Shown here piece by piece: positions 10,050 to 20,453 of a stretch of DNA of 64,000 nucleotides (position 1 is the stretch's first letter; the number at the start of each line of letters is the position of its first letter). The notes under the pieces are model-generated. The model made no database searches, was not told where the DNA came from, and saw only the letters and a list, made by a program, of their open reading frames with translations. The stretch is from Plantago major (taxonomy: Eukaryota; Streptophyta; Magnoliopsida; Lamiales; Plantaginaceae): NCBI GenBank assembly GCA_026545765.1, contig CM048839.1, positions 60,385,677 to 60,449,676 of the forward strand. Direction: 5' to 3'. A program made the position numbers and the translations under genes.

Positions 10050-12705
10050 TGTTATAGAGAACTTTCAGGACTCTCCAATATGTAGGGTCTCTCGCAAGAT
10101 GGACTCATCAAACAAAAGAGTCCCTGAAATTATCACTCGGAATCTTCAATCATTGCCTTCTGTTGAGGGGTTGAGGCTCAAACACTAACTAAACTACTAC
10201 AAGTCCCTAATCTAAGGTCCGCCTCCAACTTGAAGTCCGACTTGGTGACTTGGTCCGAGCCGGAACACCTGAAAAGACTAAGTGGGGGGGGGGGGGGGGG
10301 TTAGATAGGTAACCCGGTTTGCTAGATGTCAAACCGGGAAGAGACTTTACTCAAGAGAGAGAGGAAGGCTCTCAATGTAGTAGTTATGAGGAAGGTTGTA
10401 ATGTCAAAAATACTTGAGACTTAAGACTTAACTTAAGGTCTTGGACCTTGTGCTATATTTATAGTTATCATGTACCTATGAAGAGGTTCATAAGATGATG
10501 CCAAGTGTATGTTTAGGATTTGGACAATAATGCTCCCTTGGCCCATGGTCCAATAGTAAGTGAGGGTCCAATGCTATTAGATGGGCCTGGGAGGGTATTG
10601 TGTTGGTCCAGATAACGGGAAAGGGAAAAGACTAGAGGGGGGAGGGGGTGAATAGTCTTTTACAACTTTTGTCGATAAACACAATTTCTCAGATATCTGT
10701 GAAGATATCTGATACTTAATTTCAGAGAGCGAAAGAATTTTCAGTGATAAGTGCACGTGCTCAGCAAGATATGTATAAATACTCAGCAAGGTAAATAAAG
10801 CAAGTAATAAATTCCAGAAAGTAAATAACACTGATCTTTATAGTGGTATCTGAAGGTGGCGTAATCCTTCAACTAATCCACTTCGGCCTTTCTCAGACCT
10901 AGAATCCACTAAGACAGATAATTGAGTTCGCCTTACAAAAATCTTCTCTCGATTCCTAAATACACTAGGTTTCCAACCAAGTGTCCCCCCTGAGTTATTC
11001 CCCGGCTTTCTCAGCCAAGTACTTCCTATACTCAGAAACCTTTGAGCTATTCCTTAGTTTTCCAAAATAAGTACTTCCTATGCTCAGTAACCCTTGAGTT
11101 ATTCCTTAGTTTCCCAAACTAAGTACTTCCTGCACTCCACGCTGTTTAAGGTGTTGGTTAAGGTAGATTTTCAGGTTTGGTATATTAATAACTTCTACAG
11201 TTATGTAATACTACCTTCTTGAACAAGAGTCACTTAACACACTTCACAATGTGTGGTGATATGTTCTTTACTGACCCAAGTCTATGATAAATGTTCTAGA
11301 GAATAAATCTCAGATACTTGATCTTTTGATTCAACTCCTTCACAGATAGCAATGCTTCTTAAGGATCAGGACACTTAGAACTTTCGTGCTACTTAGAATT
11401 CAAGAGCTTAGTCGCAACTGTAAGCTGAAGAATAAGTAGGTTGAAGACTTGTATGCTTGAGAGAAAGATACCACTAGATGTATTATCAGAGAGGCTTGGT
11501 ATTTTCAGTGAGTTCAGTGTGTAAATTCTGTGTATCTTTCAAGCATTCTAAGTGATGATATTTATAGTTGAAACTCATGCCGTTTGAATAGTATCCGTTA
11601 GGCTTAATGAAATTCAAACTATTGATATCCGAAAATAGTACTGCAGAAGACGTTGTCTCTTTTCAGAGATTTCCTCTTTTGTTCAGATGTCTATATCTGC
11701 GCATTTATTGCATTGTACTATTTTTGTCCTGTAGTGCCAACGGAACTATGCACGCTTTCTGAAGCATTGCATGTCCCTTTCCAGAGACCTTCTCATCTCC
11801 AGATACTTGTTGAAACATTGTTTCCCATAAACATAGTTTTATCCAGGGTATCTGAGTGTAGATATCTGTAGGCACTTTTCCTCATTCAGAAACCTTGCGT
11901 TCTCAGATATCTTTTGCAAAACTTGTTTATTGAGAAACACTTGTTTATCAAAGATATCTGGACATAGGTATCTGATAACCTTTGTCTTCAGCAATCTTGT
12001 GCAGTCTTCAAAACTTAAAAAAAAATGTTGAACTCTCCTGCTGGATGCCTTCTTCTTGGTCTTCTTTAAAGATATAAAAAATTACATTCTGAGACCTAAC
12101 ATCCTATACAAGATTTGCTAGACCATCATACTTAGTGATTTTCCACTTTTACAGTGTTCAAGTGAACCAAGAGTACTAACCACCTTTCTGAGCTAAGATA
12201 AGTCATTAGGTTGCTGATCAAAATCTAAACATATATTCCTAACATATTGTTGGTCCTTTTACCCCTAAGAGTACTATTTCCGCTGATGGGTCCGTGTGAG
12301 ACCTTTTAGAATGATCCAAGCTCTGTTAAGTTGGTCTGTTCCTAGGTAGCTCAGTGACGGTCTGAGATACTAGCTGCTCGGAAGTATCTTGGATGTTCCA
12401 GTGTATACGTTTGGTCTTATTGTTAAGGTGGCGTCCGAGTTTATCTCGTCCGGTCCGTTTGGCATCCTAGGACTGACAGTGTGTTGTACTTGGTGAGACC
12501 ATGTGACCTCTTGTCAGGTTCGAAAGTCGTGCACCTAGCTAGGTCGGACCAGCTGAAGAGGTGTATTGACTTGAGCGTACTGATTGGCCCGGAAGGCTTT
12601 CCTTAAGGCGGACTAGCCAAGATCGAATAAGTACTGAATTGGCTATTTTAGCCTTGATGCGCTCTATGGCGCCCTTAACGGATTGGACATATATCCGTAT
12701 CAACA
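10050..12705 (-). repeat. Tat 3' LTR (about 1.0 kb net), split by a solo Sirevirus LTR
   Basis: Plus-strand ends are TGTTATA at 10050 and TATCAACA ending 12705, an imperfect inverted terminus. Immediately inside 12705 the minus strand reads a polypurine tract. Removing the 10601-12244 insertion and one target copy leaves about 1007 bp. A 17-bp G run at 10287-10303 lies in it. The left boundary is inferred only from the terminal inverted repeat, because the other LTR is outside the window. Confidence 0.6.
10601..12244 (-). mobile_element. Solo Sirevirus LTR (SIRE-A subfamily), 1644 bp
   Basis: Starts TGTTGGTCCAG and ends ATTCCTAACA, the reverse of the Sirevirus LTR sense orientation. It is flanked by the 5-bp duplication TATTG (10596-10600 and 12245-12249), and no internal region is present. 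It is closely similar along its length to the LTR at 45309-46927, so it belongs to the same subfamily. It arose presumably by recombination between the two LTRs of a full element. It contains the 10-bp stem-loop at 10689-10712 and three tandem 52-bp units at 10992-11137. Confidence 0.93.
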
Positions 12706-12724
12706 TATGTCCCCCTAGTTTCTA
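12706..12724 (-). other. Tat polypurine tract
   Basis: The minus strand reads AAACTAGGGGGACATA directly before the LTR start TGTTGATACGG. This is the position and composition of a plus-strand primer for reverse transcription. It defines the 3' LTR boundary at 12705. Confidence 0.65.
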
Positions 12725-13020
12725 AGTATCTTAGTAGAAGATAGTTGTGGAATTATAAGTAAAGGAACAAGTATGTTTAGGAGCGTGTCTGAATCGTTAA
12801 ATGTGAGGGAGAAAATCCCTTCTTTTCATAGTTACAAATCCGTATCCGTGTTCCAGGAATTCAATATATCACTCGCCTCCCCCCCCCCCTTCGTTCTACA
12901 GTCCGAGTTACGAAAAATCTCGGACTGTAGAAGGAAAAGGTATTTGCATCCGAAATATATCGAAATCCGAGTACGGTTTTAGGATGTAACGAATTCTCAT
13001 GTGGAAGAGTGTATAATAAG
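12725..13020 (-). other. Tat 3' non-coding region with a perfect hairpin, interrupted by SIRE-C
   Basis: No gene is recognised; a 69-codon ORF at 12773-12982 has no support. A perfect 14-bp inverted repeat (arms 12894-12907 and 12919-12932, TTCTACAGTCCGAG and its complement, 11-nt loop) follows an 11-12 base C run at about 12879-12890. The sequence is continuous with 28270 after removing SIRE-C. Confidence 0.6.
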
Positions 13021-13589
13021 TGTTAGGAATATCTATTAGTATTTTGATCACTCATCACATGTTCTTATCTTAGCCAGAAAGGTGATTAAGTACTCTTGGT
13101 TCACTTGAACATTGTAAAAGAGGAAATCACTGAGTATGATTAGTCTAGTAAATCTTGTATTAGGATTATAGGTCTCTGAGTGTAATTTTTTATTTCAAGA
13201 AGACCATGAAGATCAATCCTAGCAATGGAGCTTTTATGAAGATTAGAAGACTGAAGATTGCACAAGGTTTATGAAGACACAAAGGTTTAGTCTAACTCAG
13301 AAAGACTATGTCCTTAATCCTTTCTTAAGTATATTAACTTACTTTCGAAATATGATTCTGGACATATGACATCATGAGTATGGAGCATGCAAGCCATCAG
13401 AAAGGCTCATGTATCCGTTGAGACTAAAGGACAATGAACAGTACTAAATGCATCGGCAGAAATGCTGCAAAAAAGCAGTCCTCTCTGAAAAATGAGATAG
13501 TGACTTCTGAGTACATAGTTCAAGATATAAACGGATATAATTTGATGGAGAGCACAACGGATATAATTCAAACGCCTCTCAAATTTATC

Positions 13590-13598
13590 TATATATAT
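13590..13598 (+). promoter_or_regulatory. Candidate TATA box of SIRE-C LTR promoter
   Basis: TATATATAT followed about 30 bp later by the region that would be the start of R. It is repeated in the 3' LTR at about 27407-27415. The same segment occurs in the SIRE-B LTR (minus strand, about 52573-52581). The transcription start itself cannot be read from sequence. Confidence 0.5.
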
Positions 13599-13975
13599 CA
13601 CACACTTAGATGCTTGAAGAACATACCTTAGAACGCTCTATCTTGCAAACTTACCATCAAGCAAAGTATTCTCTCAAGCACTCTACTACCCTTTTTGAAA
13701 GCTTTCTGTTGCTTGAAGAATAACTAGTAGTTCTAAGTTGTCCTGAACCTTAACAAGAGATTGTTATTCGTGAAAGAGTTGAACTATCAGATACCCTTTC
13801 TGAAGCTCATTCTCCAGAACGGACATCAATTACTTGGGTCACTAAAGAGCAGACTGCCATCCACTGCACAAGTCTATTAAGTAGTCTCGTTCTGTTTGGC
13901 TCTCTGAAAACATAACTGAAAAGTTATACGAGAAGCCTCTCTGACAAACCTTATAACCAACACCATCAAGGCGTG

Positions 13976-14070
13976 GAGTAGAGGAAGTACTTGATTTGGG
14001 AAATCAGGGAATAACTCCAAGGTTATCTGAGTAGAGGAAGTACTTAGCTCTAGGAGCTGGGGAATAACTC
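13976..14070 (+). repeat. Tandem 53-bp LTR units with self-complementary centres
   Basis: Each unit begins GAGTAGAGGAAGTACTT, then a short stem, then RGGGAATAACTC. Unit 1 (13976-14017) has GATTT-ggg-AAATC and unit 2 (14029-14070) has AGCTC-tag-GAGCT. With the conserved CTT and RGG flanks, the stems reach 8 pairs if G-U is allowed. SIRE-A has three such units at 45700-45841 and the solo LTR three at 10992-11137. Confidence 0.75.
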
Positions 14071-14448
14071 AGGGGGAACATTTGGTTGGGAACCATTTGT
14101 TTAGGAATCTTAGAATAGGATTATTGTAAGGTGAACTCAATTATCTGTTCTAGTGAATTCTAGGTCTCAGAAAGACCGAAGTGGATTAGTTGGAGGATTA
14201 CGCCACCTCCAGATACCACTATACTTGATGTGTCATTTACCTTTCTGTATTTACATTTCAACAAAGCACACACACACACATACTTATTGTTTCTGCACTT
14301 ACCTATCTTAAAGTCTTCCACGCTCTGAATTTAAGTATCAGAAACCCCCAGGTTTCTGAGAAACTGTGTTTATCGACAAAAGTTTTAAAAGACTATTCAC
14401 CCCCCCCCCCTCCTCTAGTCTTTTACTTTGCCGTTATCTGGACCAACA

Positions 14449-14465
14449 AGTGGTATCAAAGCAGG
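14449..14465 (+). other. SIRE-C primer binding site (initiator tRNA-Met)
   Basis: TGGTATCAAAGCAGG begins 2 bases after the LTR. It matches the usual TGGTATCAGAGC primer site of copia elements except for one base, and it fixes the plus-strand direction. Confidence 0.93.
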
Positions 14466-14565
14466 AGGTTCACAAGCCTTCTGCACTGAACCTAGATCCC
14501 CAGATAGGTGAACGAACTTTGTCTCTTTCTGAGGACTATATAATTTGTGTGTTAAGTGTGCAGGT

Positions 14566-16566
14566 ATGTCTCTGAGTGATGCGCCCATTCTGAAACCAGA
14601 AAACTAGGAGAAATGGAAGAACAACATGATGCTCCATCTGGAGGCCATTAGTGACGAGATGATCTATGTCATCAATGAAGGGTCTATCAAAATCAGACAA
14701 CTCAAACAAGTTACTGAGGTGTCTGATGGAAGAAAAGACTCAGACAAGGAAGATGGAAGCAAGGATATGGCTGCTAGTGATAGTGGTCATGTTGCTCGTG
14801 GAAGCATTATGTATGAAGACAAGCCAAGAGAGCTCTGGACATCTGAAGATGCCAAGAGACACAAATTGGATGGTCAAGCTCGTAATATCATCATCAGATC
14901 GACACCTGAGCACATACAGTGTAAACTGTGGGGTGCTAAAACGGCGAAAGTTGCCTGGCAACTGATTGAAGAAATCTGTGCCGGAACTGAGAAAACCAAA
15001 GAAAACAAGTTCAAAGTTCTTAAATTGAAGTTCCAAAACTTCAAACAAGGTCCCACTGAAACTTTGGAAGAACTTGATTTCAGGTTTACTACACTTATGA
15101 GTGATATGGCTGCACTTGGTGAAAGCAACAGATACTCCCAGCCAGAAAAGATTAAGACTATTGTCAGAAGTCTCAATCACAACTGGGAGCACACTAAGTT
15201 CTTTAATTTCAACGAAGGGATGCCAAATATTACTCCAGTAGAGCTCTTTTCTCGTCTTGCTACTGTAGACTATGAGACAACTCAGAGAGAACAAACAGCT
15301 GAAAAGTTGCAAAGTGTTGCTCTAGTTTCTCAAGGTTCTTCTGAAAAGAAGGATACCAAAGATGCATCTGAAGAAAATGCTCTTGCAATAAGACACATGA
15401 AGAAATTTGTGAGTCAAGAGATTGAGAGAAGAAAATCTAAAGAAAAGCTGAAAAAGCATCTTGGCCCAAACTATCATCAGTACAAGAACATACAAATGAA
15501 CAACTCTCTGAACACCCCCATTCAGAAAGATGTTAGTACTGAAGCTGCAGAAATAGGAAATGATATCTGCTTCTATTGTCAAAATCCTGGTCACTTCAAG
15601 AGAGATTGTCCTGCTTTAAATAAGCTCAAGACAGGTGACAAGAAGGACAGAAGAAACTTCAAGAGAAATCAAAGGGCCTTACTGACTAAAGAAAGGAAGA
15701 AGATTCAAATTCAACTTGATGCTCTAGACATTGAGACAGATTCTGAAGATGGAGATTCAGATGACTCAAACCTACCATCACCAGAATTGTGTGGAATCAC
15801 CCACGATGTAGTCGACTTCGGCCTTAAGAAGAATGAAATGTGTGGAATTGCTGAGATTGCTGGTCCAGACATCTCCAACATTGAAATATGTCTTATGGCT
15901 GATGAGGTAACTAACAATTCACAATTTCTGTACTATGAGAGTGATGATGGAATTGAGGATCTGGAGTTGGTCAAGAGTGAATTGGATCGTTATGAGAAAG
16001 AATTTCTGGAAGCAAAATCCAAAACCAGAATTCTAGAGGAAAGCAAAGAAACTCTTGAAAATGAGGTTTCTAAGCTAACCAGAGTATCTGAGAACAAGAA
16101 CGCTGAAATAGCCTTTCTGAAAGCTCAGATATCTGAGAATGAAAATTCTCACAAACTAGCCTTGGATGAACTTAATAAGAAAATGATGAAGCTGCTTTCT
16201 GAGAATGAAGAACTCAGAAAGAAAGATCTATCCTTCCAATATTATGCAAAGGCTAGTAACACTCTCACTGAGGTTCAATCCTATCTGAGAGATCTCTCTG
16301 AGAAAGGTGGACTTGGACTTGATGAACAATCGAGTAATTCATCTCCTCTGAAGAAGAGTGATGAAAGGTTGACCTTTGTAAAAAGTCAACAAAATGGTTC
16401 CTTAACCACCTATAGCATTGGTCAGAAAGCTAGGGTAGTTGACAAAGGAAAAGGAGTAGCAACCCAGCCTTTGAAAGAACAACAAGTTCACAAGAAACTT
16501 GTGGATAAGGTTTCTGAAAAGAAACAACCTCGAGATATGCAACCATCCACATTGCTGCATTACTAG
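14566..16566 (+). pseudogene. gag: SIRE-C gag with coiled coil, nonsense and frameshift
   Basis: The likely start is ATG 14566 (MSLSDAPILKPEN). An in-frame TAG at 14605-14607 interrupts it at codon 14, after which the frame is open for 646 residues. A gag/UBN2-like region (LKLKFQNFKQGPTETLEELDF, FTTLMSDMAALGE) is followed by a zinc knuckle CFYCQNPGHFKRDC (15568-15609), an acidic stretch, and a long coiled coil (about 15960-16300) with repeated SENE/SEK patterns. The stop at 16564-16566 results from a frameshift. The homologous reading continues in another frame (16499-17047), as comparison with SIRE-B shows. Extended coiled-coil gag proteins are typical of Sireviruses. Confidence 0.92.
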
Positions 16567-17093
16567 GAAGGGAAGAATTGCTGGAATAGGCAAATTCTCT
16601 ACTGTACCATTTTATGAAAATAAAGATGGTGCAGAAACTAGTAAGGCTTCTGAAGAACGTATTCAGAAAGCCAAAGGTGTTCGAAATGGCATTGGCTATC
16701 GTGCTATTGGAAAAGTTCTTCTGCAACAATATAAGGAAGGACAAGAACAATGGCGCAAGGCTGATATTGCACGTAGCAATAGACAGAAGTGGAAGAAATC
16801 TCAAGCCACTGAAAAACTGAATGCCAGAGCTAGAAGGCGGCGGAAAAGGCTAAGTTTGCTGAAAAGCAACCCCAGAAACCCAGGGTCCAGAAAGCACCAA
16901 AAGGAACACCTAGAAACACCCCAAGAAGGAAGATTGAGATCAAAATTACTGATTTTATTGCATCTCCTTCTGATCAAGTTAGACAAAAACAAACTCCCAA
17001 GAAATTCACTAAAATGTGGATTCCTACTGGAAGAATGTTTAGTCTAAGTGGTTCTATCTCTGAGGCAAGAACCTAACTCCTGTTTCCTGTTTT
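16567..17093 (+). pseudogene. SIRE-C gag-protease linker, shifted frames
   Basis: A basic, Lys/Arg-rich segment containing TRKGRIAGIGKF (about 16562), GNGIGYRAIGK-like text, then PTGRMFSLSGSISEAR just before the protease. It is split between frames (16499-17047 and others). The same blocks are found at 63060-62588 in SIRE-B. The basic nature suggests nucleic-acid binding by the polyprotein at this point, which is inference. Confidence 0.7.
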
Positions 17094-18500
17094 GTGCAGA
17101 ACGCCTCTTGGACTAAGGCTCAATGGCTATTTGATAGTGGATGCGGAAAGCACATGACAGGAGACAAAGCAAATCTGGTCAACTACAAAGCTTGCAACAC
17201 TGGACCAGACATCAGATTTGCTGGAGGAGAATTAAATCCCTCTCTGGGATTTGGCAACGTCAAATTAGGATCATTAACAATCACTGACGTATTACATGTT
17301 AAAGGTTTGAAATATAATCTATTTAGCATGAGTCAGTTTGCAGACAAGGGATTCACTGTGAAATTCAAAGCAAAGTATTGCAAACTTATAGACAATGAGT
17401 CAAAGCAGACAGTCTTGGTTGCTCGGCGGAAAGGTAGTCTTTATGTTACCGATTGGGCATCTGCCACAACTGAAGAATGTTTCATGGTGAGTCAATCAGG
17501 TCACACAGAAGAGCACTGGTTATGGCACAAAAGAATGAGTCACTTGAACTTCAAAACTCTAAACAAACTTGCAAAGAAAGAGTTAGTGGTTGGTCTTCCC
17601 AAAACATCTTTCAGAAAGGATGGTATATGTTCTACCTGTCAGATGGGGAAACAATCCAAAATCTCTTTCAAGTCAAAAACCAGACACTCTAGTGTTAGAC
17701 CACTGCAACTATTACACATGGATCTTTTTGAATCATCTATAACTAGTTATGCAGGAAAGAAGCATGGTCTGGTTGTTGTAGATGACTTCTCAAGATTCAC
17801 TTGGGTTGTCTTTCTAAAGCTCAAATCTGTTGCTAGGGTGGAGATACCAAACTTGCTGAATAAGCTTGAAGTCATGAAAAATGACAAAGTATCTGCAATC
17901 AGAACAGACCATGGTACTGAGTTTGTCAACTAGTACATAAAGGAGTTTTGTACCAGCAAAGGTATACAACAGCAACTTTCCTCTGTAAGAACACCACAAC
18001 AAAATGGTGTTGCAGAAAGGAAAAATAGAACCCTTAAAGAAGCAGCAACGACAATGCTAGCTGACACTGAAATAAGTGAAGTTTATTGGGTTGAATCTGT
18101 AAACACAGCATGCTACACTCAGAACAGATGTTTGATAAACAAACACCATGACAAGACCCCATATGAACTATTGGTTGGTAGACCCCCTAATATCAAACAT
18201 CTGAAAGTGTTTGGTTGTAGATGTTTTGTCCTTAACAATGGAAAAGAGTATCTAAGGACATTTCAACCAAAGGCAGATGAAGGTGTGTTTCTTGGTTATT
18301 GTATGAATAGCAAAGCATACAGAGTTTACAACAAAAGAACAAAGAAGATTGAAGAATCAGTTCATGTTGTATTCTATGAAGGAAACAAGAAAAAACCCCT
18401 TGATGATGAACTCTCAGAAAGGTTCAAGGAACTAATGATAAAGGATTCTGAAAAAGAATCCTCAGAAAGGAAAAACATCATTGTGGAAAGAGAGGATGAC
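17094..18500 (+). pseudogene. pol: SIRE-C protease and integrase
   Basis: The protease active site WLFDSGCGKHMTGDK is at about 17125-17170 (copia D-S-G form). A gag_pre-integrase zinc region follows (HKRMSHLNFKTL then CSTCQMGKQSK). The integrase core has D in LLHMDLFES, D in IRTDHGTEF and E in QQNGVAERKNRTLKEA, so the DDE triad is present. A TAG at 17931-17933 (Gln in SIRE-B) interrupts just after the second Asp. The frame reopens to 18054 and beyond with KAYRVYNKRTKKIEESVHVVF. Confidence 0.93.
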
Positions 18501-20453
18501 TCTGACGAAGAAAAGCATGAAATGCCTAGTAACAACCAGATGATTCTCAGACATGATGAAGAATTTCCTATGAGAATTCCAGAAATGGAAACTGAAGATG
18601 TTCATCAGAGAGCTAACTCTGGAAATGACCTCTCTGACAGGCATGTCCCAGAAAGCTCTCACACTGAGCAAGTGTCAGACATTCACCGCCCTTCCGAGGT
18701 GCAAAATGTCACAGATACTGAAGAAGTATCAAGTCATAATCATAGTGATTCACATTCAAATCACATAGATGTTGACCCTACTAGCCCTAAACCCATGATG
18801 AGATGGATCAAGGATCATCCTGCAAAAGACGTGATTGGACCAATCAATCAAGGTGTTAGGACTAGGAGAGCAATAGCTGAAAATGCTAACTCTCTCTTTG
18901 GATGTTTCATCTCAAACATTAAACCTAAAACTATACAAGAAGCATTAAGAGACCAAGACTGGATCTCTGCAATGCAAGAAGAGTTGGATCAGTTTGAGAG
19001 AAACAAAGTCTGGAAACTAGTTCCATTTGTAGAAGGAATATCTGTGATTGGAACTAAGTGGGTTTTCAGAAACAAGATGAATGAATCTGGTGAAATAACC
19101 AGAAACAAAGCAAGGTAGGTTGCCAAGGGATTCACCCAGACTGAAGGTTTAGATTCTGATGAGTCATATGCACCAGTTGCCAGATTGGATGCAATAAGAC
19201 TCTTTCTGGCCTTTGCAGCTCATAAAGACTTTAAAGTTTCTCAGATGGATGTCAAGAGTGCATTCTTGAATGGTGAACTTGCTGAGGAAGTCTATGTTGA
19301 ACAACCACCTGGCTTTGAAGTTTCCTCAGAAAGAAGAATGGTCTATAAGCTACAGAAAGCTCTATATGGACTGAAATAGGCTCCAAGAGCATGGTATGAC
19401 ACTTTGGCCAAATATCTTCTGGAAAGTGGTTTCAAGAAAGGTGAAGTTGATAAAACTTTATTTACTTTAAATCATGATGGAAAACTACTCTTAGTTCAAG
19501 TATATGTTGATGACATTATATTTGGATCTAAGGACAAGCAACTTTGTGATGACTTTGCAAATCTCATGAAAAGTAAATTTGAGATGAGCATGATGGGAAA
19601 ATTGAACTATTTCTTAGGATTGCAAGTCAAGCAACTCAATGATGGAATATTCATTAGTCAGACAAAGTATGCAAAAGACATGCTCACAAAGTTCAATCTT
19701 AAGCCTCTGAAAAGAATGCTAAGATACCTATGAGCATAGGAACCAAGATGACCTACACTGAATCAGATAAGAGTGTTGATGAACACAAGTATAGGAAATT
19801 GATAGGTTCACTACTATACCCATCGCAAGGACACTGATATTCAATATGCAGTTGGAGTGTGTGCTAGATTTCAAACAAATCCAATGCAATCACACTACAA
19901 CACTGCTATGAAAATATTAAAGTATGTGAAAGGTACAGTAGATGTAGGGTTGTGGTATCCTAAAGAAAGTGGATTGAGTTTGGCTGGTTATTCAGATGCT
20001 GATTATGCTGGATCAATGCTTGATAGGAAAAGTACATCAGGAACTTGTCAGTTTCTGGGAACTAGACTTATCTCATGGTTTAGCAAGAAACAAAACTCAA
20101 TTGCAACTTCTACCACAGAAGCTGAATATATTGCTGCTGGTTGTTGTGCAACACAAATTCAGTGGATTCAACAACAACTCAGAGACTATGGACTCAATGA
20201 AGAGGAAACTCCCATTTTCTGTGATAACACAAATGCTATTGCAATCACACAGAACCCCAAGTTCCATGCCAGAACAAAGCACATTGATGTTAGACACCAC
20301 TTCATCAGAGACCATGTTGAGAAAGGCAATATAGAGATACTCAAGATTGGCACAGAAGACCAACTTGCAGATATCTTCACCAAGCCCTTACAAGAAAGCC
20401 GGTTCTTGACTTTGAGACACAATCTTGGATCAATGGAGTTGCCTAAGGACTGA
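18501..20453 (+). pseudogene. pol: SIRE-C reverse transcriptase and RNase H
   Basis: An acidic spacer leads into the RT ([33 protein letters not shown]) with YVDD at about 19504. RNase H (AGYSDADYAGS, STTEAEYIAAG) ends in ADIFTKPLQE before a stop at 20451-20453. Breaks are TAG at 19116-19118, TAG at 19377-19379 (Gln in SIRE-B), a 1-bp deletion near 19708, and a disturbed segment around 19815-19835. All are visible by alignment with 59220-61185. Confidence 0.94.

Larger units (their letters stand above)
13021..14448 (+). repeat. SIRE-C 5' LTR, 1428 bp
   Basis: Runs from TGTTAGGAATA to GACCAACA. A TATA-like run lies at 13590-13598, so U3 is about 13021-13620 and the rest is likely transcribed. 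In the transcribed part are two 53-bp tandem units with inner stems (13976-14070), a CA microsatellite (about 14267-14280), a 9-bp stem-loop (14338-14359) and a poly-C loop hairpin (14387-14424). The poly-C length differs between the two LTRs (about 11 versus 9). Confidence 0.95.

Noticed and set aside
10287..10303. 17-base G run as a possible quadruplex or assembly artefact
   Set aside because: It may be real, but a homopolymer alone gives no evidence of function and it is not in the paired-loop context seen in the Sirevirus LTRs.
13434..13631. 65-codon ORF in the SIRE-C LTR
   Set aside because: The frame is broken in the 3' LTR copy and in SIRE-B by small indels, so it is not conserved as protein.
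14740..15312. 190-codon minus-strand frame opposite SIRE-C gag
   Set aside because: It is the reverse-strand shadow of a strongly supported gag frame and has no motif of its own.
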